Source: Oceanicaulis sp. MMSF_3324
GTDB lineage: Bacteria; Pseudomonadota; Alphaproteobacteria; Caulobacterales; Maricaulaceae
Assembly: GCF_030733545.1 (NCBI RefSeq)
Contig: NZ_JASHIU010000013.1
Location: 22,049 to 86,048, forward strand
DNA: 64,000 nt
Reading direction: 5' to 3'
Part shown: piece after piece, positions 18,083 through 25,382 of the stretch
How positions within the stretch are numbered: position 1 is the stretch's first letter
Layout: each line of letters starts with the position of its first letter
The notes under the pieces: generated by a model
Databases searched by the model: none
What the model saw: the letters and a program-made list of their open reading frames with translations, nothing else
What the model was told of the DNA's origin: nothing
Translations under genes and position numbers: made by a program

Positions 18083-19231
18083 ATGCACAAGCATTGGCTG
18101 GGTCTCGGTCGCAAGGCGGCCGGGCGAACCCTTGCGCTCGGCTTCGGCACGAGGGCGCAATGGAGCCCGCGCGGCTATGCCGGATTTGCGACCGAAGGCT
18201 ATGCTCGCAACGCGGTCGCCCATCGCTGCGTGCGGCTGGTCGCTGAAGCGGTCGCCGCAACCCCGTTCAAGGCGGGTGAAGGCCGGGCGGGCGGGGCGGC
18301 CTTGGCGCTTCTGAACGCGCCCAACCCCGACCAGTCCGGTCCCGAACTGATCGACATGGTCCAAAGCCATCTTCAGGTGGCGGGCGACGCCTATCTGCAT
18401 CTGTCGGGCTTTGAGACCGGGGCGCCGTCGCTGTATGCGCTGCGGCCGGACCGGGTTCGGGTGATGACCGGGCCCAAGGGCTGGGCCGAGGGCTGGGAGT
18501 ATCGCACGGCGTCGGGCGCGGAGGTGTTCCAGCGCGACCGGGCTTCGGGGCGCTCACCCATCCTCCATCTCAAGCGCTTTCACCCGACCGATGACCATTA
18601 TGGCCTGTCGCCCATGGAAGCGGCCGCGCGGGCGGTGGATGTGCACGCAGCGGGCGGCGCCTGGGCAAAGGCGCTGCTGGATAACGCCGCGCGACCCTCG
18701 GGGGCTTTGGTGGTGAAAGCGGGAACCGATGGGCAGGGGCGTTTGACGCCCGATCAGTTCGAGCGCCTGAAGGGCGAGCTGGAAAGCCTTTATACCGGCG
18801 CCGAGAACGCCGGGCGGCCACTGCTCCTGGAAGGCGGGCTCGACTGGAAGCCCATGGGCCATTCCCCCGCCGAGATGGATTTCATCGAGGCAAGGCGTGA
18901 AGCGGCGCGCGAGATCGCGCTGGCTTTTGGCGTGCCGCCCATGTTGCTGGGCCTGCCCGGCGACAACACCTATTCCAATTATCGCGAAGCCAATCAGGCC
19001 TTCTATCGCCAGACAGTGCTGCCGCTGGCGAAAACCGGCGCCATGGCGCTGAACCGCTTTCTGGCGCCCTGGCTGGGGACCGATCCGAAGCTCTGTGTGG
19101 ATGAAGACGGCTTGCCTGCCTTTACCGATGAACGCGCGGCGCGCTGGGCGCGGGTGGCGTCGGCGGACTTCCTGTCAGACGCAGAGAAGCGATCCCTTCT
19201 GGGCCTCGCCTCGCAAGGCGGTGATCAATGA
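18083..19231 (+). CDS. GTA gp3, HK97-family portal protein
   Basis: The 382-residue length fits HK97-type portals, which form the dodecameric vertex for DNA entry and tail attachment. Typical segments are AHRCVRLVAEAVAATPF near the start, DAYLHLSG and ALRPDRVRV, HLKRFHPTDDHYGLSPMEAA near 160, and FGVPPMLLGLPGDNTYSNY near 285. It follows gp2 by 16 bp with an AGGAGA ribosome site and overlaps the gp3.5 gene by 4 bp. Confidence 0.93.
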   Translation: MHKHWLGLGRKAAGRTLALGFGTRAQWSPRGYAGFATEGYARNAVAHRCVRLVAEAVAATPFKAGEGRAGGAALALLNAPNPDQSGPELIDMVQSHLQVAGDAYLHLSGFETGAPSLYALRPDRVRVMTGPKGWAEGWEYRTASGAEVFQRDRASGRSPILHLKRFHPTDDHYGLSPMEAAARAVDVHAAGGAWAKALLDNAARPSGALVVKAGTDGQGRLTPDQFERLKGELESLYTGAENAGRPLLLEGGLDWKPMGHSPAEMDFIEARREAAREIALAFGVPPMLLGLPGDNTYSNYREANQAFYRQTVLPLAKTGAMALNRFLAPWLGTDPKLCVDEDGLPAFTDERAARWARVASADFLSDAEKRSLLGLASQGGDQ

Positions 19232-19482
19232 CCGACGCGGCTCACACGATCCGGCCCTGGCGGCTCGATCGCTCGATCACGCTCGGGGTCATCCTGGCGC
19301 TGACGCTTCAGACCGCGGGCGCCCTGATGTGGGCGGGGGCGGCGAATGAGCGGCTTGATCAGCTCGAAACCCGCGTGGAGGCCTCCGCTCCCGTGGCCGA
19401 GCGTCTGGCACGGCTGGAAGCGCACGCCGCCTATTCCCGCGCTGCGCTCGAACGCATCGAGCGTCGGCTCGAAGAGGACTGA
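19228..19482 (+). CDS. GTA gp3.5-like small membrane/coiled-coil protein
   Basis: The 84-residue product has one hydrophobic helix (about residues 18-40) and a C-terminal charged helix with heptad-like spacing (LDQLETRVEASAPVAERLARLEAH), probably a coiled coil. Position between portal and prohead protease matches orfg3.5 of RcGTA, whose role is not well defined. It overlaps the portal stop by 4 bp (ATGA). It could act in head assembly or at the membrane. Confidence 0.7.
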   Translation: MTDAAHTIRPWRLDRSITLGVILALTLQTAGALMWAGAANERLDQLETRVEASAPVAERLARLEAHAAYSRAALERIERRLEED

Positions 19483-19500
19483 GGTCCGCCCCTTTTGACA

Positions 19501-19980
19501 ATGGAGACGCCGATGGAGGCGCTGAACCGCTCTGGCGAGACGCTGGAGGTGGCGGGCTATGCCAGCCTGTTTGATATCGAGGATCAGGGCGGCGATCTCG
19601 TCCGCGCCGGGGCTTTTGCTGAAGGGCTCAAGGCGCGCGGCCCGAACGGGGTGCGCATGCTGTTCCAGCATGACGCGACCGAACCCGTCGGGGTCTGGGA
19701 CGAGATCGCCGAGGATGGCCGCGGGCTCTATGTTCGCGGCCGCATTCTTTCCACCGCCCCGCGCGGCAAGGCCGCTTTGGGGCTGGTGCGCGAAGGGGCT
19801 GTGGACGGCCTCTCCATCGGATTTCGCACCATCCGCTCCGCGCCCCGACCGGGCGGCGGGCGCGATCTGTTGCAGCTCGATCTGTGGGAGGTGTCGATCG
19901 TGACCTTCCCTATGCTGGCTCAGGCGCGCTTGCGCGTTGTGGAGCCTTCCAGGACGCGGCTGTCCGCGTCGGCGGCCTGA
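19501..19980 (+). CDS. GTA gp4, HK97-type prohead protease
   Basis: The U35-type protease that trims capsid protein during head maturation. The 159-residue product has EVAGYASLFDIEDQGGD near the start, the catalytic His in MLFQHDATEPVG (about 60) and the Ser segment DGLSIGFRT (about 105). An in-frame TTG at 19495 and an ATG at 19513 are alternatives; I took the ATG at 19501. It lies directly upstream of the capsid gene, as in all HK97-like clusters. Confidence 0.9.
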   Translation: METPMEALNRSGETLEVAGYASLFDIEDQGGDLVRAGAFAEGLKARGPNGVRMLFQHDATEPVGVWDEIAEDGRGLYVRGRILSTAPRGKAALGLVREGAVDGLSIGFRTIRSAPRPGGGRDLLQLDLWEVSIVTFPMLAQARLRVVEPSRTRLSASAA

Positions 19981-20014
19981 CCGCCTTTTCTCTTCATGAC
20001 CAGAAAGGATACTC

Positions 20015-21220
20015 ATGAGCCGGGAAACCAAGATGGCGGTTCCCTCCGCCGAGACGCGCGCCGCCATGGCCGACATGCTGGCCGCGTTTGAACACTTCAA
20101 ACAGGCCAATGACCAGCGGCTGGACGCGCTGGAATCCAAAACCGGCGCCGATCCGCTCATCACCGAGAAGGTGGACCGCATTGATGCGGCGCTGGATGAA
20201 GCGAAATCGCGTCTGGATCGCCTGAGCCGGGAAACGGCGCGACCGGACCTGACGGGTGGCGGGACGAAAAGCGCAGGCTGGGGCGATTTCCTGCGCACGG
20301 GCGCCGCGCCCGCGCTCGACCAGAAAGCGCTGTCGGGTCAGTCCGGCGCGACCGGTGGCCATGTGGCGCCCGCGGAGCTGGAAACCCGCATTGAGCGCCT
20401 GATCCGGGAAGTGAGCCCGATCCGCTCTATTGCGACGGTGAAGCAGACCCAGTCTCACACCTTTCGCAAACCCGTCAGCGCGGGCGGCGCCACCGGCGCC
20501 TGGGCGGCGGAAACCGCCAGCCGGCCTGAAACCGATGCCTCCGCGCTGGAGCTGTTGGAGTTCCCGACGGCCGAGCTTTACGCCATGCCCGCCGCCACCC
20601 CGGCGATCCTGGATGATGCGCTGGTCGATCTTGAACAATGGCTGGCCGAGGAAGTGCGTGATGTCTTTGCCGAGGCCGAGGGCCGGGCGTTTGTGCTGGG
20701 CGATGGCGTGAACAAGCCCCGCGGCTTCCTGGATTATGACGTGGCGGCCACAGGTTCGGAGAGCTGGGGCCAGCTCGGCTTTGTCACCACCGGCGTATCG
20801 GGCGGCTTCTCGGCCTCTGACCCGGCGGACGCCCTGATCGACCTGATCTATGCGCCCAAGACCAGCTATCGCGCCAAGGGCCGCTTCGTGATGAACCGCG
20901 CGACGGTGTCCGCCGTGCGCAAGTTCAAGGATGCGGACGGGCAATATATCTGGCAGCCTGCCCAGAGCGCGGGCCAGTCCGCCAGCCTGATGGGCTATCC
21001 CGTCACCGAGGCCGAGGACATGCCCGATATCGGCGCCAACAGCTTCTCGATTGCGTTTGGCGATTTTGAGCGCGGCTATCTGGTGGTGGACCGCCAGGGC
21101 GTGCAGGTGCTGCGCGATCCCTATTCGGCCAAACCCTATGTCCTTTTCTACACCACCCGCCGCGTCGGCGGCGGCGTGCAGGATTTCGACGCGATCAAGC
21201 TTCTCAAATTCGCGGCCTGA
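20015..21220 (+). CDS. GTA gp5, HK97-family major capsid protein
   Basis: The 401-residue product has an N-terminal helical delta domain (about 1-100, expected to be removed by gp4) and the HK97 fold: GGHVAPAELETRIERLIREVSPIRSIA near 110, then TEDMPDIG-like and VTEAEDMPDIGANSFSIAFGDFERGYL near 335-360, and VLFYTTRRVGGGVQDFDAIKLLKF at the end, a common capsid C-terminus. It forms the GTA head shell. It is followed by a perfect 12-bp terminator hairpin, which may set capsid expression above that of the tail genes. Confidence 0.95.
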   Translation: MSRETKMAVPSAETRAAMADMLAAFEHFKQANDQRLDALESKTGADPLITEKVDRIDAALDEAKSRLDRLSRETARPDLTGGGTKSAGWGDFLRTGAAPALDQKALSGQSGATGGHVAPAELETRIERLIREVSPIRSIATVKQTQSHTFRKPVSAGGATGAWAAETASRPETDASALELLEFPTAELYAMPAATPAILDDALVDLEQWLAEEVRDVFAEAEGRAFVLGDGVNKPRGFLDYDVAATGSESWGQLGFVTTGVSGGFSASDPADALIDLIYAPKTSYRAKGRFVMNRATVSAVRKFKDADGQYIWQPAQSAGQSASLMGYPVTEAEDMPDIGANSFSIAFGDFERGYLVVDRQGVQVLRDPYSAKPYVLFYTTRRVGGGVQDFDAIKLLKFAA

Positions 21221-21242
21221 TCAAACCCTCTCTCCCCCACCT

Positions 21243-21278
21243 CAAAGCCCCGGCCCCTGCGCCGGGGCTTTGCTTTTT
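21243..21278 (+). terminator. Intrinsic terminator between GTA capsid and connector genes
   Basis: Perfect inverted repeat CAAAGCCCCGGC (21243-21254) and GCCGGGGCTTTG (21261-21272) with a 6-nt loop, followed by CTTTTT. This is a textbook rho-independent terminator lying in the 75-bp gap between the capsid stop and the next start. Partial read-through would explain continued expression of the tail genes. Confidence 0.85.
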
Positions 21279-21295
21279 GAAAAGGAGGCGAGGCG

Positions 21296-21454
21296 ATGAG
21301 CCTGAGTCTGACTACGCCGCCTGCTGTCGAACCGGTCAGCGTGGAGACGGCGAAAGCCTGGCTAAGGGTGAGCCATTTTGAGGATGACGCCCTTATCGCG
21401 GATCTGATCGGCAGCGCCCGCGAGCATGTCGAAACCCGGACCGGGCTGGCCTGA
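21296..21454 (+). pseudogene. GTA gp6 head-tail connector, N-terminal part (split gene)
   Basis: This 52-residue reading frame begins with an AAAGGAGG ribosome site and matches the N-terminus of the gp6-like head-tail connector family (PVSVETAKAWLRVSHFEDDALIADLI, with the usual AREHVETRTG). It stops at a TGA where homologues continue without a break. The next frame starts on the overlapping ATG (TGATG) with the rest of the family sequence. Inserting one base near 21451 would join both into a 194-residue protein of normal length. It is either a frameshift or sequencing error, or a split subunit made by coupled re-initiation. Confidence 0.7.
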
Positions 21455-21882
21455 TGACCCAGAGCTGGCGAGAGCGGCTGGAGGACTGGCCTCAAGACCG
21501 GCTGAGCGCATCAGGACTGGCGTTTCAGCTCAAGCGGGCGCCGCTTGTGAGCGTTGAGGCGGTGCGGGTGCGAGACCGTACCGGCGCGCTGACCGACTGG
21601 AATTCTGCGGAATACCGGGTGGAGACGGGCGAGCCGGGACGGCTGGTCGCCATCCTGCCCTTTGCCTTGCCGCATCCGGAGGCGCGGGGCGGCGGCATTG
21701 AGATCGACTTTACTGCCGGCTATGGCGAGGCGCCCGACGAGGTGCCTGCGCCCTTGCGAGCGGCGATCCTGCATCTCGTCGCAGCGAGTTATGGCGCGGA
21801 TCGGGGCGAGGGGGGCGAGAGCCCGCCGGCGCCGGACATGGTCGATCGCTTGCTCGCCCCGTTTGAACGGGTGCGGTTATGA
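21454..21882 (+). CDS. GTA gp6 head-tail connector, C-terminal part
   Basis: The 142-residue product begins MTQSWRERLEDWP, which in intact gp6 proteins follows directly on the ARTG-type segment encoded in the preceding frame. It holds the remaining body of the connector that sits under the portal: PLVSVEAVRVRDRTG, then YRVETGEPGRLV and VPAPLRAAILHLVAASY. Its ATG overlaps the upstream stop by one base, which permits termination-reinitiation. Its own stop overlaps the gp8 start, leaving no room for a gp7 gene. Confidence 0.8.
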   Translation: MTQSWRERLEDWPQDRLSASGLAFQLKRAPLVSVEAVRVRDRTGALTDWNSAEYRVETGEPGRLVAILPFALPHPEARGGGIEIDFTAGYGEAPDEVPAPLRAAILHLVAASYGADRGEGGESPPAPDMVDRLLAPFERVRL

Positions 21883-22295
21883 GCGCGGAAGCCGCGTTCC
21901 AGAGCGGACTTCTGGCGCACTTGAAGGCCGATGCGGGCGTCGCGGCCGTGCTGGGTGAGCGGGTGTTTGATCTGCCGCGCTTGGGCGTGCGCTATCCCTT
22001 TCTCTATCTGGGACGGGTGGAAAGCGAGGCCGCCGACGCCAGCGAAACCCGCCTAGTCGAGCTGCGCCAGACCCTTCTGATAAGGGGCCGCCGCGATGAC
22101 GCCGACACGATCAAGCAGGCGCTGGGCGCGATAAGGGCGGCGCTCGATACGGCGCTCCTGGCGCTGGAGCCGCCCCATCAGGCGATCCATGCGCGGGTCG
22201 TCTATGCCGACCTGTTCTCGACGCCCGACAGCCGCGTGATGCAGGGGCTCGTGCGGGTGAGGGCGCTACTTCAAACACAAGGAGACACGCCATGA
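21879..22295 (+). CDS. GTA gp8, tail terminator (DUF3168)
   Basis: The 138-residue product fits DUF3168, the family of tail-terminator (tail-completion) proteins that cap the tail tube at the head side. Recognisable parts are AAFQSGLLAHLKADAGVAAVLG at the start, YPFLYLGRVESE near 45 and the central segment ending HARVVYADLFSTPDSRVMQGLVRV. It directly follows gp6 with an ATGA overlap, so the stopper gp7, found between them in RcGTA, is absent here. It overlaps gp9 by 4 bp. Confidence 0.85.
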   Translation: MSAEAAFQSGLLAHLKADAGVAAVLGERVFDLPRLGVRYPFLYLGRVESEAADASETRLVELRQTLLIRGRRDDADTIKQALGAIRAALDTALLALEPPHQAIHARVVYADLFSTPDSRVMQGLVRVRALLQTQGDTP

Positions 22296-22708
22296 CGGCG
22301 CAGGCGGGCAAGGATGTCTTGCTGAAAATCGGCGATGGCGGATCGCCTGAAAGCTTCACCACACTCGCAGGTTTGCGGGCGAAAACCCTGTCGCTCAACG
22401 CCCGCGCGGTGGATGTGACCCATGCGGACAGCCCGGGGCGTTGGCGCGAATTGCTGGACGGCGCCGGGGTGCGTCAGGCGGCGATTTCGGGCGCGGGCAT
22501 CTTTGTCGACAGCGCGGCGGACGAGACCGTGCGCGGCGTCTTCTTTGATCAGGCCAAACGCAGCTTTCAGGTGATCGTGCCGGACTTTGGCGTCATCGAA
22601 GGCCCGTTCCTGGTCACGGCGCTGGAATATTCCGGCCGCCATGATGGCGAGGCGAGCTATTCGCTCTCATTGAGCTCCGCCGGAGCGCTGAGCTTCACGC
22701 CGCTATGA
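22292..22708 (+). CDS. GTA gp9, major tail (tube) protein
   Basis: The 138-residue product matches the TP901-1/GTA major tail protein family. Visible signs are AGKDVLLKIGDG near the start, LRAKTLSLNARAVDVTHADSPGRWRELLDGAGVR in the middle (interrupted here only by quotation length) and LEYSGRHDGEASYSLSLSSAG at the end, a typical tube-protein C-terminus. Many copies stack to form the tail tube around the tape measure. Its 3' end overlaps by 6 bp the stop of an antisense lipoprotein gene. Confidence 0.9.
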   Translation: MTAQAGKDVLLKIGDGGSPESFTTLAGLRAKTLSLNARAVDVTHADSPGRWRELLDGAGVRQAAISGAGIFVDSAADETVRGVFFDQAKRSFQVIVPDFGVIEGPFLVTALEYSGRHDGEASYSLSLSSAGALSFTPL

Positions 22709-22900
22709 GGGGCGATCCTCGATCTCGCGCTGGCGTCGATGGTCCTCAAGATCATTGAGACAGGCGCGATAGGCGTCCGGATTGCGCAATTCCTCGCATT
22801 CCGCCTCATAGCGCTCGTCATAGACCTCTTCGAACACGCTTTCACAGCCGCACAGCAAGAGCGGCGAGGCGAGGGCGAGAGCAGCAAGCATACGGCGCAT
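22703..22900 (-). CDS. Small lipoprotein encoded antisense inside the GTA cluster
   Basis: The 65-residue product has a lipoprotein signal peptide: basic MRR, a hydrophobic core and the lipobox LLCGC with the acylated Cys at residue 19. The mature part (ESVFEEVYDERYEAECEELR and onward) is short, acidic and has two further cysteines. It is the only minus-strand gene in the 14-kb GTA cluster and lies in the gap between gp9 and gp10. No family recognised. An anchored role in the outer or inner membrane, for example in GTA release or immunity, is conceivable but unproven. Confidence 0.7.
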   Translation of the reverse strand: MRRMLAALALASPLLLCGCESVFEEVYDERYEAECEELRNPDAYRACLNDLEDHRRQREIEDRPS

Positions 22901-22959
22901 GGATCATCCTTGAGCTGGAGGGCTGCGCCGAGACTAAACCCGAACTCTGGGGCTTTCAC

Positions 22960-23253
22960 ATGACAATCTCTCAACCTGGAAATGTCTCCGCCCGGCTGGG
23001 CGAGACAGCGGTTCAATTGCGCCTGTCGCTCGCCGCCCTGATGGAGATCGAAAAGGCGCTGGGCGTATCGGGGATGGAGGCGCTGGCGGGGAGGTTCCGC
23101 ACCCTGACCGCGACAGATCTGACGGCGGTCCTGAGGGCGGTCTTGCGGGCGGGCGGTCACGCGGATGCCGATGCCGATGCGCTGGCGCAAGCCGCGGCGC
23201 CCCACGAAGCCGCGCAGGCGGTCCTCGCCTGTTTTGACGCAAACCTGAAATGA
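22960..23253 (+). CDS. GTA gp10 (GTA_gp10 family)
   Basis: The 97-residue product fits the small GTA gp10 family, thought to act as a tail-assembly chaperone. The family pattern is visible as VQLRLSLAALMEIEKALGVSGMEALAGRF, then LTAVLRAVLRAGG and the C-terminal AAQAVLACF. It follows the antisense lipoprotein gene and overlaps gp10.1 by 4 bp, as expected for the two-part chaperone arrangement upstream of a tape measure. Confidence 0.85.
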   Translation: MTISQPGNVSARLGETAVQLRLSLAALMEIEKALGVSGMEALAGRFRTLTATDLTAVLRAVLRAGGHADADADALAQAAAPHEAAQAVLACFDANLK

Positions 23254-23450
23254 GCCCGCACTGGCAGGGCTGGTTCGCAATGGGCGTTGTTACATTCGGC
23301 CTGAGCCCGGATGATTTCTGGCGGCTGTCGGTTCTGGAATGGCGGGCGCTATGCGCGAGCCAAGGGGGTGCGAAGCCGCCGGACCGACAGACGCTCACAG
23401 CCCTGATGGCGCAACATCCTGATGGAGACGAGAATGACGGACACGTTTGA
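23250..23450 (+). CDS. GTA gp10.1, small tail assembly chaperone-like protein
   Basis: This 66-residue product has the short conserved pattern of the phage tail-assembly chaperone family found between gp10 and the tape measure: FGLSPDDFWRLSVLEWRAL, then a polar tail. It overlaps gp10 by 4 bp and the tape measure start (23434) by 17 bp, so all three are coupled. In other tailed phages the equivalent pair is made by programmed frameshifting; here they are separate frames. Confidence 0.8.
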   Translation: MSPHWQGWFAMGVVTFGLSPDDFWRLSVLEWRALCASQGGAKPPDRQTLTALMAQHPDGDENDGHV

Positions 23451-23967
23451 CCTGTCCGAGCTGGCCGCAGGTGCGAGTGAGGCTCGACAAGGGCTCAGTG
23501 AGACCGCGCGCGAAGGCGAACGCGCCGCCCAGGCCCTGTCCGACGCGTTTGAAAGCGCCGGGCGAGACATCGCGTCGAGCCTTGAGGGCGCCGCGCGCTC
23601 AGGCGAGCTTAGCTTTTCCGCGCTCGCCGAACAGATCGCCCAGAGCTTTGCCCAGATCGCGCTGGATCAGTTTGTGCTCCAGCCCGTCTCCGGACTTCTG
23701 GGCAATGCGGCAAGCCTTCTCGGCGGGGTGCTGGGCCAGCGCGCCGAGGGCGGGCCGGTGATGGCGGGTGAGCGCTATCTGGTGGGCGAGCGGGGACCGG
23801 AAGTGTTCACGCCGGGCCAGTCCGGCGCGATTTCAGCCCTGGGCGCCGCGCCGATCTCCATCACCATCCACACCCACGGGGCGCCGCTGGACAGCGTGCG
23901 CCGGTCTGAAAGCCAGATCGCGGCGGCGGTCGCGCGGGCGGTGCAACGCGGAGGCCGTCAGCTATGA
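23434..23967 (+). CDS. GTA gp11, short tail tape measure protein
   Basis: The 177-residue product is much shorter than phage tape measures (often over 600), as expected for the short GTA tail. It is helical and Ala-rich up to about 80 (ASEARQGLSETAREGERAAQ), then has a hydrophobic Gly-rich part (LGNAASLLGGVLG) and the end motif EGGPVMAGERYLVGERGPEVF shared by tape measures. I chose the ATG at 23434 with GGAGACGAGA upstream over 23422. It determines tail length and may act in DNA entry. Confidence 0.85.
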   Translation: MTDTFDLSELAAGASEARQGLSETAREGERAAQALSDAFESAGRDIASSLEGAARSGELSFSALAEQIAQSFAQIALDQFVLQPVSGLLGNAASLLGGVLGQRAEGGPVMAGERYLVGERGPEVFTPGQSGAISALGAAPISITIHTHGAPLDSVRRSESQIAAAVARAVQRGGRQL

Positions 23968-24581
23968 GCGGGTTTCATGATGTGCGTTTTCCGCTGTTCA
24001 TCGGGCTCGATGCGCGCGGCGGGCCGGAGCGACGCACCGAGATCGTCACCCTCAATTCCGGCCGTGAGGAGCGCAACGCCGTCTGGCGCGACTCCCGGCG
24101 GCGCTGGGATGCCGCCCCGGGGGTGAGGTCACAGGCGGATCTGGCCAGGCTCATCGCCTTTTTCGAGGCGCGGCAGGGGCGGCTGCACGCCTTCCGATTC
24201 ACCGATCCGTTTGATCACAGCTCGGGGCAGGGCGGAGTTGCGCCTAGCCCGCTCGATCAGGTCATCGGCGCCGGGGATGGCGCCACAGAGCGCTTCCAGC
24301 TGAGCAAAAGCTATGGCGATGCAGCAAGCCAGTGGCGCCGCCCGATCACCCATCCTCAGCTTGAGAGCGTGCGCGCGGCGCTGGATGGCGTGGAGACCGC
24401 CATCGCGCTTGAACCGGATGGCTGGATCGTCTTCGAGACGCCGCCCGCCGACGGCGCCCTGATCACCGCCGGGTTCCGCTTTGACGTGCCCACCCGCTTT
24501 GACGCGGACCAGATCGAGGCGAGCCTTGAGGGTGGCGCGGCGTTGATTGCGTCCGTTCCGCTACTTGAAGTCCGGCTTTAG
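23964..24581 (+). CDS. GTA gp12, distal tail protein (DUF2460)
   Basis: The 205-residue product matches DUF2460/GTA gp12. Conserved segments are FHDVRFPLFIGLDARGG, then ERRTEIVTLNSGREERNAVW, FRFTDPFDHSS near 75 and FQLSKSYGD near 110. In RcGTA gp12 forms the distal tail ring that links the tube to the baseplate hub. It overlaps gp11 by 4 bp. The next gene on this strand is not a GTA gene but an SRPBCC-type insertion. Confidence 0.9.
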   Translation: MSGFHDVRFPLFIGLDARGGPERRTEIVTLNSGREERNAVWRDSRRRWDAAPGVRSQADLARLIAFFEARQGRLHAFRFTDPFDHSSGQGGVAPSPLDQVIGAGDGATERFQLSKSYGDAASQWRRPITHPQLESVRAALDGVETAIALEPDGWIVFETPPADGALITAGFRFDVPTRFDADQIEASLEGGAALIASVPLLEVRL

Positions 24582-24638
24582 GGCTGGACAGGCGCGCGGT
24601 TCAGCGCCCTCATGGTCAGGCAGACTGGGGAGGACGAT

Positions 24639-25196
24639 ATGATCGCTTGGATCGCCGCACTGGCGCTGATGCAAACAACGCCCGAGGCGCCTGTCGTCGA
24701 GGCCTTCGAGGTGCAGGGCTTTCGCAGCCAGATCGTTGTAGAGATTGAGGCCCCGCGCACCGAAGTGTTCGAGGCGGCGACGGGCGATGTCTCTCCCTGG
24801 TGGGATCATACCTTCTGGCCGGGACCGGCGGAGCTGGTGATCGAGCCCGAAGTGGGCGGATTGTTCTACGAGCGCTTTGAAGCGGGTGAGCCCGATGGCG
24901 TCGTCCATGCGCGGGTGATCTTCGTGCGGGCGCCGGAACAGCTTCGGCTGGATGGACCGCTGGGCCTGAGCGGTCGGGCGGTGCAGCTCGTGTCCAGCTG
25001 GACGCTGGAAGAGGGCGACAGCCTGGATGAGACACGCTTCACCGTCGATCTGGCGCTGACCGGCGAGGTGGATGAGGAGCTTGCGGGCATTGTCCGCCGG
25101 GTCTGGGTGCATTTCATCGAGGGTCGGCTCAAACCCTATATGGAAACGGGCTGTCATCTGGCGCCCGAAGCGCCTTGTGCGGCGTTTGAGGAATGA
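24639..25196 (+). CDS. SRPBCC (START-like) domain protein inserted in the GTA cluster
   Basis: The 185-residue product opens with a hydrophobic stretch (MIAWIAALALMQTTPEAP), possibly a signal peptide, followed by a START/Bet v 1-like fold (VVEIEAPRTEVFEAATGDVSPWWDHTFWPG, VGGLFYERFEAGEPDG, SSWTLEEG). Such domains bind hydrophobic ligands. I chose ATG 24639, which has GGAGG upstream. The usual GTA order runs gp12-gp13, so this is an insertion of about 0.8 kb between them. Its role in GTA biology is unknown; it may simply use the operon transcript. GC content matches the neighbours. Confidence 0.75.
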   Translation: MIAWIAALALMQTTPEAPVVEAFEVQGFRSQIVVEIEAPRTEVFEAATGDVSPWWDHTFWPGPAELVIEPEVGGLFYERFEAGEPDGVVHARVIFVRAPEQLRLDGPLGLSGRAVQLVSSWTLEEGDSLDETRFTVDLALTGEVDEELAGIVRRVWVHFIEGRLKPYMETGCHLAPEAPCAAFEE

Positions 25197-25345
25197 TGCA
25201 GTCGCGCTGACGCTGCGGGCGGGAAGCTTTACTTGTTCTCCCGCGCCTCCGCGCGGTCGATCCTCGCTTCGCTGCGGACGGCCTTTGGCCTTGCGAGCCT
25301 TTCAGGCACGGGGCGCCCAATCTGAGACGCTTATCTGAATTCATG

Positions 25346-25370
25346 CCCCGGCCCTGCGCCGGGGTTTTTT
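25346..25370 (+). terminator. Intrinsic terminator before GTA gp13
   Basis: Stem CCCCGGC (25346-25352) and GCCGGGG (25358-25364) around a 5-nt loop, followed by six T. It lies in the longest non-coding gap of the window (25197-25382), just 13 bp before the gp13 start. Its sequence is nearly the same as the hairpin at 21243-21278. The remaining gap contains no other recognisable element. Confidence 0.8.
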
Positions 25371-25382
25371 GTTGGAGGTCGC

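Noticed and set aside
25197..25345. Possible small gene in the gap before gp13
   Set aside because: The region has short palindromic GC elements and a terminator but no frame with a ribosome site and protein-like composition.
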